Notes: generated by a model from the sequence alone, not told the origin. Numbered from the stretch's first letter, positions 11,761-24,082 are shown. The stretch: 64,000 bases of DNA from Ananas comosus (GCF_001540865.1 NC_033633.1:11692917-11756916), one strand, 5' to 3'. Numbers and translations: made by a program.

Positions 11761-14090
11761 GCGGCTAGGGGTTGTGCTTGAGGGCCATCGTGGGCGAGCG
11801 GGAGTAGAAGGAGGCGGCTTTTGGGTTCGATGGGCTAAGAGTAGGGTGGGCCGTGGGCCGTGGGCGAGGTTCGGGTTGGTTCGGTATTACGACGTAAATT
11901 GAAACTCAGCCGATTTAAATCGGTTTGACAACATTGAAATCAAGACCAAATTAAAGCATGGAAAAAAATGAACTGTAGCAATTCAAAATTGCCAATTTGG
12001 TTTGAATTCTTAAATATGATTTGTGTAAAGCTAATATAGTTTATCATAATAAATTTTTAGTTTGGCTTGATTAATGAAGTAATGACTTCAGCGTTATCGT
12101 AGAGTAATACATATGGATATAGATACATATTTTTTACTTTCAGCTTTTCTGTTTGGGTCTTTTACTTTTTAAAAGTCAAAACCAAATCAAACTAATCGGT
12201 TCGAAGATTTGTCAAACCAAAATGAAAACAGCGTACAATTAAAAGTGATACCAAGCCAAACAACATTTGCCGGTTCAATTTGGCTTCCTGATTTTTGTTG
12301 GGTTTAGTACACATCTGTCGTTAAAAATAGGCTTTTGTTGGGGGTGGCCATGGTTTGATTCGATCCGGTTAATAAAAAAAACTGAAAACTTATGATCTAA
12401 TCTGACTTCAAACTATCAAAATCAATAACGAAGGCAACAATTCAATTTTTTGAACCAAAGCAAATAAAATATTTTGGTTTGAATTTTAGTCGGTTTGTCA
12501 ATTTAGACACATCACTTTTTTATAATTAGTTTGTATAGTTCATGCACTCGAGTTATTCAATTAGTTCGAGTCATCAAGTTGAATTACAAAGAACTAGCTT
12601 TTTGGGTAAGTCATAGGATAGGCTTATTTAAGTAGAAATTAGTCTTCGAAGCTATTCTTTTGGTCACGAACGTTTTGAGACTCCACAATCACAAAATTTC
12701 TCCACAATCCTAATGAATGGAGCGGGTAGCGTGTTACTTTTTCTCAAAAAAAAAATTCTCAACACAGACCGAACCAATTATAATTCGTCAGGTGTTTAAT
12801 ACTGCTCATGGAATCAAGTACCAATAAGATTTACTTTAGCCCGAACGACAAATACATTGGACTGCCGCTGTTTAGTTTATACTATTAATTAATTTCGTCA
12901 AGTCGTGTAATTACACCCAAAGTAACTAACATAATTGGACTAGACCTATTCCATCGAATTATACTCGATCCGACGAATTCGATGTAGTCCAACTTCATCG
13001 AATCGATTGGTTAACAAAAGCATTTACGTGGCTTAAATTCTTAATCTATTATTAGGCTTGGACTAGGATCAATTGAAATGATCTCATTTGTTTTACTGAT
13101 TAAGTCAGGTAAGGGTGAAATTGGGCCCCAGCCTAAACAAGACCAGTCAGATCTTCAAGCAAGCGCCGGAATAATTTTGGGCTTGCTTGGGCTTCCCACG
13201 ACCAGTCGCTCGTATTCCAACCCAAAGCCTAAAACGGTGAACACATGGTGCGTGCGCATATTGGGCCGGGGTAGAGAATCAAAATTATGATGCTTTGGGC
13301 CAGATCTGACTACTAATACACTCTTATTATGTGTACAATTAATACAACCATTCAACCCTCCAGCATTGCTTACTCATTAGTCCACATTAATTACCCAAAA
13401 TATTTAAACGTAATTATTATTAGAGTCTCTAATTTACTATTCTTGTTCGCGAGTCAGCTCGTGTTCGTCTCGAGGTCGATCGCTCGTTTGATAAACAAGT
13501 GAAAAACGAACTTGATTTTTCAGTTTGATATCTTAATAAGCTAAACACGAGCTAATCCCGTTGGTTAGGAATATTATAATTTAAAATTTTCAAATTTGCT
13601 TGAATTCTACACTGAAAAAGGGTTTTATGTTTTTTTGCTTTGTGTAGAAACCGTTACGAGTAGAAACGGGCAAAGCTAACTGAACTTAATTTGTTGCTTT
13701 GTTTCAACCTGAATAAATTAGAATTTCTGCCTTTTGAGATATGGAAACCTTCCGAACAAAACTTTGGCTACCAATTTTTGTGAATATAAATTTTCCTCAC
13801 AAAATTGCATAGCTCCTGAGTTCTGAAAAGAGACAGGTGTGAAGCTTAGCTACATCAGAAACAATTTGTCTCTTTGTTGCAATTTTTCCATGCAGGATAG
13901 CAACACGGGTGAGAGAATGGTGGGCCGAAATTGATAGGGAACCTTTTTAAGCCCGTCAAGCTGACCTGCTAGGCTGGACCACTGTTCCTCAAATAAAATA
14001 AATGGCCTGGGCCAATTTGGTCTTCGGAGTACAATGCCTCATCGCCTCAGGATCCAGTTGTCCGTTCACTGCTGGCTCTCTTTCGAACAA
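11761..14090. other. Intergenic region between HOS1 and PSB27
   Basis: AT-rich DNA of about 2.3 kb between two divergent genes. A GAGCGGGTAGCGTGTTAC motif at about 12720-12737 resembles one at about 5049-5066 and may be a transposon end. No gene, RNA or complete element was recognised. Confidence 0.6.
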
Positions 14091-14095
14091 ATTGG

Positions 14096-14120
14096 GATAA
14101 GGTGATAAGCCGACGTGGCA
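14096..14120 (+). promoter_or_regulatory. Light-type promoter module of PSB27 (two I-boxes and a G-box-like site)
   Basis: Two GATAAG I-boxes (14096-14101 and 14104-14109) lie immediately before GACGTGGCA (14112-14120), a G-box/ABRE-like ACGT core. The group sits about 175-200 bp upstream of the PSB27 start codon. Paired I-box and G-box sites are the classic arrangement in promoters of nuclear photosynthesis genes. Function here is inferred from that arrangement. Confidence 0.6.
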
Positions 14121-14292
14121 CCTCTCACCCTTTGCTAGCAATTCCAACCCTGCTCCTCATCCCTGTCCCTCTTTGCTGCCCCATGTCCTATTGCCGTGAA
14201 CATTCTCGCCAATTTTTGCTCCATCCCAATCTCTTTGCTGTTTTTGTTATAACTTCTATAGATTACTCCTACAGTTCCAGCAAGAATCAAGA

Positions 14293-14847
14293 ATGGCCTC
14301 CGCTTCCCTCTTAACAACACCCACAACCAAACCCGTTCTTCCCCCAAAGTACTCTTCCTATGCACCCCATTCCTCTGCCGCTGCAGCCACCGTTAGAAAA
14401 GTCCCAGCAAATGCATTAACCGGTTCCCGCCCCACAAGCCGGCGAGACTTCATGGCAGTCTCGCTGGCTACTGCCGCAGGAGTCCTACTGTCTTCGTCGG
14501 CTGTGCTTACCCCCCCGGCCTTAGCCTCTTCGGACGAGGAGTACGCGAACGAGACGTCGGAGGTAATCAACAAGGTCAGGTCGACCATCAACATGGACAA
14601 ATCAGATCCCAATGTGGCGGCTGCGGTGGCAGAGCTGAGGGAGGCTGCCAACTCGTGGGTGGCCAAGTACAGGCGTGAGAAGGACCTCCTCGGCCGGCCT
14701 TCCTTCCGGGACGTGTACTCCGCTCTCAATGCTGTGTCGGGCCACTACATCAGCTTCGGCCCCACCGCGCCCATACCAGCCAAGCGTAAGGCCCGTATTT
14801 TGGAGGAGATGGACACCGCCGAGAAGGCCCTGCTCAGGGGAAGATAG
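14293..14847 (+). CDS. PSB27: Photosystem II repair/assembly protein PSB27-H1, chloroplastic
   Basis: Family knowledge: Psb27 is a lumenal factor that binds CP43 in PSII assembly and repair intermediates before the manganese cluster forms. The gene is one uninterrupted exon of 184 residues. Residues 1-49 form a Ser/Thr/Ala-rich transit peptide. A twin-arginine motif (SRRDF, near residue 50), a hydrophobic stretch and an ALA cleavage site near residue 78 make a Tat-type lumen-targeting signal. The mature part holds the Psb27 four-helix region with AVAELREAANSWVAKYRR and a nearly invariant C-terminal half (SALNAVSGHY, SFGPTAPIPAKRKARILEE). The length and the C-terminal GR ending match family members. 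The start codon is the first in frame. The opposite-strand frame at 14358-14729 is a shadow. Confidence 0.96.
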   Translation: MASASLLTTPTTKPVLPPKYSSYAPHSSAAAATVRKVPANALTGSRPTSRRDFMAVSLATAAGVLLSSSAVLTPPALASSDEEYANETSEVINKVRSTINMDKSDPNVAAAVAELREAANSWVAKYRREKDLLGRPSFRDVYSALNAVSGHYISFGPTAPIPAKRKARILEEMDTAEKALLRGR

Positions 14848-17000
14848 TTAGGTAAATGAGACTCAGTCGGAGAGGACGACACAATTTCCACATCTTCTTT
14901 GTTGCTGGGAACATCCCAGACCTGCGAGATTCTCGTTAGAAGCTATAACATGATACATTACATCGGTTGTTTAATTAAGTGTATGCAAATTGTATCCTCT
15001 CATATATTATGTAGAAGCACGTTTGGTCCAGTAAAAGGAGACTGATACTTTGTTAACCACAAAAAGCATCATACTTCATTGTAACAAACAGAATAAAGTA
15101 TTACATCAGCTTCCTAGAGGGAATGATACTTCAATAACTACAAAGAAACATAAAGCAGCGCTTGTAGTAGGAGAACTAAGTTACGTAGCAACCACCCAAA
15201 TGTATGTTATTCTTTAGTGAATATCCTGGAGATCACTAGTTCTACTCTAATGCATCCTGGTTTGACTTATATTGCATACAAGCCAGCTGCATTCCACACT
15301 GTAAGTTATTGCAAAGAGCTTAATTCCTAATTGTGTCAGCGAAGTGTACTTAGCATGTAAGATCCAGTTTCGACTCTAATATATAATAATAATGATGCTA
15401 GACCTGTTAGCACTAAACACTAAATGATAGCTGAAATTAATAAAATTGACTATTTAACAAATTGAAATCAAATCTAGATTAGGCCGAAATCATGCAAGAC
15501 AGCGATCTAACTAACTCGCTTACACTGTCAGAAGCGTTATACCAGAGAGTAAATATGCCCAGGGCCCATCTGTAATCGAGCCCATAAATTTACTGCACAG
15601 TTTTTGACAACTTTTGACATGGTGGGCCGAAATATGATAAGGGGTGGAAATGGATTACTAGGCGTGGAAATACTGTTACAAACAGTGGGCCCTCGGTAAA
15701 CCGGGCTAGCAGAGTGCAGCGTTTCAATTGGCAAGTCCCCGCGCGAGCAACTTTTGAAGTGATAAAGAAAAGCGAGAAAAATCAAAATATGTGCTTATAA
15801 ATCTCTCTAGGACTATATTTTTAATCAGTCTCCAATTTTATTCCAATAGATCTATTAACAACTAATTTAATTAAATTGAATTGAAATCTTCTTAATTCAA
15901 ATAAATTATAACTCCAAGCAACTAAATTTGATTTCAATTTTAAAAACAGTGTCAGTGAGGTAGCACAGGGATTGATCACTACCATAAATAAACCTTAAAT
16001 GAGTGGGTAGAATTAAATGGGAACATCCATGGATTCTCAAGTGGATTGTTTTATTTTCCCTATTTTTCACGTGATAGTTCGCTCAAAACCCTATATCCAC
16101 TCTAAAAAGAGACAAAGTACGATATTCTGTAATAAACGAAATCTCATTTCAATAATTTGTTATTACTTGTATCTAGTCCCTTTATTCTCATCTGGGATGC
16201 CATTCACTTCCTGTCTAGCATTTCCTGTGGCAGGTACTTTAGATTGCTAACAAGGACTTGATATGATTTTTTTTTTTTATCGATGACATGGAAGAAATCT
16301 TTCGGGCTTGACAAATCGTTACATAGCCTTTTATTTCATTAATAAGGCATTTAGTTAAATTTTATAAGCTTGTACGTTCGTTGATCTACCAAAGGAACAG
16401 TATTTACAATCTAATTCTCTTGTGAAATGAAAACTTAACATATAATACTATGTGCAGCATACAATGGATGATTTATTTATTTGTTTATTTATTTTTTATT
16501 GAAATTGCAGCTTCAATCTTAATGTTTGTTTATTTTTTGAAATCCTATGATAAGTTTTTGATTATTCTTTGGGCCTATGGTTCTCAGATCAAAAGCCCAA
16601 TCGTGGTTAAGATAGTTTGGGCCTAGTGTTGGAAAATCTCGAGGCTTTCCAGTCTAATCTCAGTTCGCATATGAAACAGGTTTGGGTCACAGCTTATCTA
16701 TGGATTATAGCATGATTCTGGCTGGGCCCTTGGCAAAATTTATAAAAAGTCGAAGCACAAACACTTTTGCCCGGCTCTGTACGATGTGATCCCCAAAAAT
16801 TCTGCCGATTCCGCCCAAATCATCCACCGAGTCTCCAAAATTTCGTTTCCCTCGATTGTCCTCGATCCGGAGGGGAGTTCAAATTCCGCTAAAGTTCCTC
16901 GATGTTAATTTTGAAAAATAGATTGAGAGAGAGAGTTTTCACCTTTTCTACTTTGCTACCGTCGATCGATCCATGGGCCTGACCTTACGAAACCTCGGGC
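14848..17000. other. Intergenic region downstream of PSB27
   Basis: The proximal part (to about 15060) is presumably PSB27 3' UTR. The rest is AT-rich with no recognised gene or repeat. From about 16770 the sequence becomes GC-richer and resembles a gene leader (a GAGAGAGAG tract near 16926), consistent with the old 5' end of the HAC pseudogene that follows. Confidence 0.5.
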
Positions 17001-17021
17001 GGCGACGGAGCGCGATCGGTA

Positions 17022-19690
17022 ATGGTGAAGTATTATGGTGATCGTCATCCATCGGCGGCGAGCGTTGAGGGGAAGGACTCTATAAAAGGTTGCTTACTGA
17101 GTTCACTTTCAATTCAAAGCTCGTCATCATTATCCTTACCATCATCGCCGGCGATACTACGCAGCTCGCCGATGCTATCCCTGCCACCATACGTGGTAAC
17201 ATTTCTCCAGGTGACTCATCTTCCTCTATCTGATTTCAATCATTGTGCAGTTAGGCAATTGCCACTTAAAATTTGATTTTCTTGATTTGATTTATGATGC
17301 AAAATGTTGCTGGAATAGAATCTTTTTGTGCATACTTTGGATGTTGTTCCTTAATGGCTTTCACTTATTGATCCTAAAGCATACACTTGTCAACGGTGAT
17401 TGTTATAATATTGCTGGGAGTGCTCATGTGCAGAGACCAAATCCTAATGCCGGTGTTTCCCATAAGTTTGATTGTCATGCCAAGCAAGATTTCTGCATGA
17501 GTGAGAATGAGATCAACTGGAAAATGCCAAAGTTTAGGTCTAAATAAATGATTCACTGACAGATCCTTCAAATAGAAGTGAATCAGGCAAACTGAAGATC
17601 AAAAGCATTTCACTGACGAAATTGTTCACTTCAGAGCAAATTAGGGTTCACATTGTTGGTCTGAGGAAATAGTTTGTCAGGTAAGCTTCTGGATTTTCAA
17701 ATTGTTAGTTTACTGCAAAAGTAGCTACTAGTCATTAGTTGGATTTTGCTTTTGCAATACTCAGTAACTTTATTGCTTAGCTTTCTTCCATGTTGAGATG
17801 TGCTTTTGCAATTATTGGTGAACTTTCTTTCCTACCTTTTCTCTTAAACTACTTGCAGTGGATCTTGTTCTCCGCCTCTTTTGTGCTTGATGCCGGCTGT
17901 AATATTTCATTAAAGATATTTATATTAGATATTCATTATGAAGCACAAAGCCCATATCACTTGATAAATCATTAATCAAATTGGCCTTTCAGAAAAGGAG
18001 ACTGTAATTTTACCAGTAGGCATATTTTGAAATGCTTAAGATGATAGTTAATTCTTGTCCCATCTCTCTGAGATCTGCCTTTTCTGCTACTGGTGCTTAG
18101 AAAATTTGACTTATAAATTTCTACTTATTCTTTATTGTTTTCTTTTTATCATATCATTGTAATCATTTTACAGTCCTTCTCACACAAAGTAATGTGAAGG
18201 ATGAAAAGAATTAAGCAATGAAACATTCAATGAGGCCCAGTGGAGAAGCCTACCTTTGAACTCCCACTGATTTATTGCTTGTCTTGTGGTGCTCGAATTA
18301 AACGAAATACAAATTATTCATATGGAAGTTATGAAACTTGACAGTCCTTCTGCATTATGTGCCATAACTAGCTTTGTTGTGACAGGTAGATGGCACTCAA
18401 TTTAAGAAGGCAAAGTTTAGCTAGTGGAGAAATAACGAGGAAACAGAAGAATCTCTAAAGTTCTACATCCTGGGAATTTTTGTTCTCTTATCTTCCCTTC
18501 TTCTTTGCTCTAGAAGACTAAATGTTCCTTTTATTATTATTATTGTTTCCTGTGTGGGTGTATGAGTTTTCAGGGTCTATAAAAAATTCTCAAAGTCAAG
18601 ACCTGTATAAATCTTTACATCTTATGCAGTGGGAAGATTGGCTCCCTCAAACCTCTTTAATGGCCAAAAAAATGATGGAGGACAGGCAGATGGCCTAAGT
18701 GCTTTGTTAAGGAGGTATAAAGAAGTGAACGTACACCGTTGCCACATAATGCTATTCTCAATCGACGATGTCAACAACAAGATAATAAAGAGCAACAAAC
18801 CAAGGGGAAAATAGAAAGGATTATTTCAAAAAGGACACTGAAAAGCTGCTGGTCGTACTGATCCTTCTAGCAATTTCTCCAAGGATGCTTTGTTATGCAG
18901 AAAGTAAATTACCTATTCTGTTCCCTGCTTTTTTCTTTTTAATAAAGATTCATTATATTTTAATCCTAGCTATAGAACTGGCTAAATTATCTGCTTTATT
19001 AATATTTAGTGAAAGTGGTGTGTTGGTTTGGTTTTGGATAATATATTCTACGTTACATTGGTTCCTTAGGATTCCTTTTCTTTTTTTTTTTTTCGGTCTT
19101 AGCTTGGTGAGACCATTTGCTCATTGAAGGAGGATTTCATCATGGTTCATCTGCAGACTGCATGCTGCACCCACTGCTATCTTCGTATGGTCTTTGGGAC
19201 ATGTCCGGTGTGCAACCAATGCAAAAAGTTCCAACTCTATGACGAGTATGTTTTTCTGTTTTTCTTTTCCCAATGTGTCATCAATTTGGTTAAACAGAAG
19301 TTGCCGAGTAATCACTTTGAATTATATTTTCAACCAACCTCAAGAAGCTGCCCTTATTTGCCTGTTACTAATAAAAGTTGAAGCGAGAAGTATTTCCATA
19401 ACAAAATCATCCTTCACAGTTTCCAAGTTGAATGAGCTGCTATTTCTATTTACATAAAATTTATTTTCATTAGGAAATTCCTCAAATCCTCTCTCTGTCC
19501 TTTTCTCTTTAATTTTTTCACGATTGGATGCTGAAAAACGCTTTGTTTGCAGGTTGAAGAATTTCAGTTTGTATCTTGAGGGTTATTGCTTGATTTGGCA
19601 GGAGAATAATGACATCAATGGATAGTATTGATCACACTTTTGGAGATCTTCTACAATTTCTGGATTTCCATAGCACTAATTTGTAAGTAT
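17022..19690 (+). pseudogene. Decayed p300/CBP-type histone acetyltransferase (HAC) gene
   Basis: Plant HAC proteins acetylate histones and carry TAZ, PHD, HAT and ZZ domains. Remnants in the correct order: 17434-17680 encodes SLTKLFTSEQIRVHIVGLRK, matching the segment before the first zinc region, but the Trp codon of the LRQWVGQ motif is TAG (17670-17672). 18630-18903 holds LFNGQKNDGGQAD (PHD part), then after a large deletion of the HAT core KAAGRTDPSSNFSKDALL, reached only by a frameshift. 19103-19245 encodes [18 protein letters not shown] and a damaged ZZ finger in which LCDKC has become LYDE. Several splice sites survive (TCAG|GTAAGC, GAAA|GTAAAT, GACGA|GTATG). Sequence at 17022-17213 may be the old leader exon, and 19555-19690 a further degenerate exon. 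Clearly non-functional; the parent copy should be elsewhere. Confidence 0.85.
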
Positions 19691-19699
19691 GCATTAATT

Positions 19700-21234
19700 T
19701 TTATCACTAAAATTCGTTAGATTTCTTAGGCACAATTGGTTTTAGATTAGTCCTTTGAACAATCGAAGGATATCTGATTGTGAATGAGAAACTAACAAAT
19801 GCTAATCCATTGATAAAAGCATTTGCATATTGTATGATTACTTGATTGCCTGTTTGTCATTGAAATATAAACTATATTGGATTAGCATTGTAATTTGATT
19901 AACATTCTGCATCTTTCAATCTATTTTTGTGCGATCTACTTCAAACTTGAATTTGCAATGTAATTTGATTAAAACAAAAATTGCAATAACCTGAACAATG
20001 CAAGTTTATTGTGACATTTGTATTGCTTATATCATAATTTGAATATTGAAAACACAATAAAAATAAAATTTTGAAAGAGATTTTGTGGGTCTCTTTCTTA
20101 GTGCCTACTTCTCTTTCCTCTTCTCTACTCTCAAATAGAGTTATATGTTGGTCTAGGTTTTTAGGTTCTCCCTCTTTTCTAGTTCTCTCTAGTAAGATTT
20201 AGGTTTGCGGCTTTGGCTCAATTTTTTATTACTTGCATATTTAAACAAATTTCTAATATAACAATTTAAGTTTTTTGTGAAGGATGTTATTGCTTGTAAC
20301 CAAAATGAAATTTGAACATTGCGAAAACATAATAGAAATATAATTTGCAAAGAGATTTTGTGTATCTAACTTGTAGTTTATTAGTTCTTGTCACCTCCTT
20401 TCAACTAGTGGCAATAGGTTAGTTTAGGATTATATATTCTCAACTCTCTTCTGTAATTTTACCAACTAGGTTCTTTGGTTTAAGGTCTAGGGACTGAAGT
20501 ACGAAATCCTAAGTTGCGACGGGAGTAGCACAAGGTTTTAGGGATTAGGGACTGGGAGAGGCTGCAGTAGTAGCAGCAACAGTTGACGGAGCAGCAGGTG
20601 AGAGTTCGTGGTTTTAGGGGTTAGGTTTTGATGGGTTTAGGTTTTCTCTATTGTAGTCTATAATGCCAGGAGGCCTTGGTAAAGCTTGATCTCTTCATGT
20701 TAATTAAAGCCCTACAATAGCAATTCCAGTGGTTGCATCGTGCATCTCGCAATGATAATCTGATTCCTTTGTGTCTTATCTTTTTCTTTAAAGTCGTTTT
20801 CATTTCTCTTTCATTCGTTTCTCTATAGGTCTGTTTACCATCTTTTTATTCTGGCTTCATCTCTTGGCTTTTATTACTTCTTTTGTTTTGCTTTTAGATT
20901 TTTTTTTCTCTTCTTGTTTAGTTTAGATTACATCTTTTATATATTGCATATTTCTGTTGTGCAATTTATTTATTGTTTGCTTGTTGTTTTCAATTTGTTT
21001 GCTTAATGAATTTCATAGCGCATCTATGAGTTTTTTGTGTCCATTCATTTTGCTTAAATTTTTCTTTTCTGATGTCTTTTTCATTTCTCTTCCAGTAGTT
21101 AATCTTATAGGTCTCTTTGCCATCTTTTTATCCTGGCTTCATCTCTTGGCTTTTATTTTATTTCTTTTATTTTGCTCAATTTTTTTCTTTTCTTTTCTTG
21201 TTTAGTTCAGATTACATCTTATATATATATATAN

Positions 21235-21282
<48 letters not shown>

Positions 21283-21460
21283 CTTTTGTGTAATCCGTTT
21301 ATTGTTTCAATTTGTTTGCCTAATGAATTTCATAGTGTTTATATGAAATTTTGTGTTTCAATATGTGTGGTTTCTATATAAAAGTGCCATTTCTACTACC
21401 CTTTTGAGGTTTAGTGTTTTAGGGGTTTGGGATTTAGGGGTCTAGGGGTTAGTTTGGTGT
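19700..21460. other. Intergenic, T-rich region with a tandem duplication
   Basis: There is no gene. Two direct copies of about 280 bp, shifted by about 282 bp, occupy roughly 20795-21060 and 21075-21360. Both contain CTGGCTTCATCTCTTGGCTT and TTGTTTGCYTAATGAATTTC-type segments. A (TA)n microsatellite with an N at 21234 interrupts the second copy. Telomere-like TTTAGGG-type words occur around 20540-20645 and 21405-21470. Confidence 0.65.
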
Positions 21461-21469
21461 TTTAGGATA

Positions 21470-21646
21470 CGGCAGATGCTGCGGGCTTCAGCCCTGTCCC
21501 GGACCTCGGTCGGTCGTCAAGCCGCATTCTTCGAGACAACGGTTGGCCCGCCGTCGGGCCCCCTCCGCCCCCTGTGGGTGGTCGGGCATCTCGGTGGTGC
21601 CGACGTCACAGAGGATGTGCGACCTGGTTGATCCTGCCAGTAGTCA
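21470..21646 (+). rRNA. Nuclear rDNA fragment: 3' end of 5' ETS plus first 25 nt of 18S rRNA
   Basis: Positions 622-646 of this kilobase (21622-21646) read ACCTGGTTGATCCTGCCAGT followed by AGTCA, the universal 5' start of eukaryotic 18S rRNA. Identity stops where 18S would continue ATATGC. The preceding 150 bp is GC-rich, unlike its AT-rich surroundings, and contains GGTCGGGCATCTCGGTGGTG, the type of sequence found at the 3' end of plant external transcribed spacers. This is a displaced, truncated rDNA piece and not a functional rRNA gene. Confidence 0.85.
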
Positions 21647-22289
21647 CCATTTTATTTTTATCGAGTTGATAAAAATTATTAGTGCTAAATTTGATTTATA
21701 TGTGCCAAATGCCGGGTTTTATACTCTTATCTTTCGTAGTTTTTTTTGTTTTGAAGGAAAACAAAACAATGTTGTTAGTGGGTAAGGATCCACCAACCAA
21801 ATATGAACCAGAGGATCAAGATACTTTTCAGCTTAGAAATAATTGTTGTTTCACAAATCCTAACTATGATATAGTATGGTCTAAGCATCTCTATCAGTCG
21901 ACCAATAAATATGCACAATGGTAAATCAATCACATAAAAACACTAAATAATTCGTCGTGGTATGATAGAGGTTAGTAGTTTTTAAATAGATTTTAATAAT
22001 ATTTTGTTTCATATTTAGGAAAAAAAGCCACTTTTGAACCTATCAAATAAGTGAAGCCACAGTTCATTACTATGACCAATCAACTTTGTCTCTCTCTATC
22101 TATTTTGTATATTTCAAGTAGTTATACACTTTGGTGGAACATTCAGCAAGACAAATTAAATTATAAAGAGAAAATTTAAGAAACAACTATATTGTTTCTA
22201 TAAACTACAACTTCCTAGCTAATTTTCTTCCTACCAATAGTTTACTAATTTTCTTCCCACTAATAGTTTACTAAGTTTCTTCCTTCCAA

Positions 22290-22660
22290 TAGTTTACGAA
22301 GATAATCTGGCTTAAGGTCGTCTCTGAAAGTTGGAGGGGGGCAACCTCCTTGTCCCATCTTAAAGAATTGATGCGGAACTAGGCTTTTCTTGTAGAGATA
22401 TTTCTCGACGTAGCAGTCATGGAAGATGTGTGGAAGAGTAGGCCCATCCCTTTTGAGGCTGCCGACCAACAATACCTTTTCCCACGCAAGCCAAATCTCT
22501 CTCTGCTCACTGACGAGCAGACTAAGACACGGAGGAAAGCCAAGCAGACGTGAGACCGCCGCCTGGATTTTAATCCGGTATTTGCTGACCCATACCTTTT
22601 CAGCATAGTCCTCAACGATATTGTGCCAGTAAAATTGTAGCGCGATATAGCATCCGTGCC
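22290..22660 (-). other. Unrecognised open stretch, possible gene fragment
   Basis: A frame on the minus strand (22260-22844) contains a GC-richer stretch translating to segments such as KVWVSKYRIKIQAAVSRLLG and TLPHIFHDCYVEKYLYKKSL. The upstream part of the frame is AT-rich and looks non-coding. No family was recognised and no splice structure is evident. It could be a captured exon or chance. Confidence 0.3.
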
Positions 22661-23320
22661 AATAGCACAACTCAAAATTTTTTATTCTTGAAATTAATAT
22701 ATAATTTTCCCAATAAATTTTAAACGATATGATAAAAATATATAATAAATAATTGGCATATTTTGTTGCTAAAGAAAATAAATATTTTATGTCATTATGT
22801 GTCGGTATATATATATATTTTTCGTGACCGGCATGACGCGGCACGCATCATGTCGACAAATTTCCGGCACACCCCTGTGCGACGGTATTTAAATCCTTGC
22901 TGAGGAGATAAGAGTGAAGCGGGCGAGGACAGGGGAACATCTTTACCCAGTGGCGAAAAATTCAAGAAAGGATGACCATATATACCTAAAACTTACATAT
23001 ACATACTGACATATCAGTCTCTTCCTTTCCGATCTCTTATTCTATTTTTTCAATCCTCTTTTCTCCATAATGGCGGTGAGCGACCTTTTCCGAGCACCAA
23101 AAAATAAACTGGTCCAGTGGCTGTGGTACGCAATGGAGAGAAAATCTATCTGAAGCAACGACATCAAAAGCCATTGTCGCTGTAGAAAAATCAAATGGAG
23201 CAGTCCGAGTTGGGCTATAATCGACGGAAGAACGACAACAGTTGAATGCTCCTCCGGTGCCTATGCAAATGCTTATTGTCTAAGAAATGCTTCCGCTCAT
23301 ATCGGCAGTGAAGGCAGAAG

Positions 23321-23530
23321 CTGGTATCCGGAAGGTTGCAAGAACGGAGTCTGGTACCCGGAAGGATACAAGTCCGGGGTCTGATACTCTGAAGGCTGCA
23401 AGAACGGAGTCTGGTATCCGGAAGGCTGCAAGACCGGAGTCTGGTACCCTGAAGGCTGCAAGAACGAAGTTTGGTACCCTGAAGGCTGCAAGACCGATGG
23501 TTGATACCTTGAAGGCGGCAAGAACGGAGG
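23321..23530. repeat. Seven tandem 30-bp units (left arm array)
   Basis: Seven consecutive units, each exactly 30 bp, consensus CTGGTACCCGGAAGGCTGCA then AGAACGGAGT. Because 30 is divisible by three, several frames stay open and encode decapeptide repeats (for example LQPSGYQTPF on the minus strand, KAARTESGTL on the plus strand). A further partial array of about two units lies at 23722-23800 in the spacer. Confidence 0.9.
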
Positions 23531-23840
23531 TACGTATCTCGTTGTTCGGTACGTTGTTCCAGCGAGATATAGCACCGTCCATTGTGATCTTCACTGGTTT
23601 TGTGGGAAAACATGCGGGTAGGGTTTTGGAAATGAGCGATTTTCAGGACTTTGTCCAAAACCCAACCTTTTGCAACAAAACCGACCAAAGCTCCTTCGAT
23701 TAATAAACATTTTTTCACAAACCGGAGTCTAGTACCCTGAAGGCTGCAAGAACGGAGTCCGGTACCCAGAAGACTGCAAGACTGGTGGTTGATATCTTGA
23801 AGGCGGGTATCTCGTCGCTGGGAAATGGGCGATTCCTAGG

Positions 23841-24082
23841 TTCTATTAAGGAATCCAAGATACCATTCTGTATCTAACCTTCTGGGCCGGAATGAACACA
23901 TTATAAACTTCGCCGAAGCTCATAGAGTTCCAAGAGGTATGCTTGAAGAAACATTTAGTTTGTACAGTAAAATTACCAATCTTACAAATAACTATGTTAA
24001 ATTCCAAGAAACAGAAGTGCCAGAGGCCACTGCTGAGAATCCATTCAAGATAATAGACGAAAAACTAATTCTTTGTGAAAGA
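23841..24082 (+). other. Spacer of the foldback element with an open frame of unknown origin
   Basis: The unique centre contains an open frame beginning just after a stop at about 23840 and running into the right arm (the ATG-initiated part is 23939-24382, 147 residues). Words such as NLLGRNEHIINFAEAHRVP and ETFSLYSKITNLTNNYV look protein-like. I do not recognise the family. It could be a captured host gene fragment or a remnant of the element's own gene. Confidence 0.35.

Noticed and set aside
23321..23530. CRISPR-like regular repeat
   Set aside because: Units of 30 bp abut with no unique spacers, have an inverted second copy, and the window is plant nuclear DNA.
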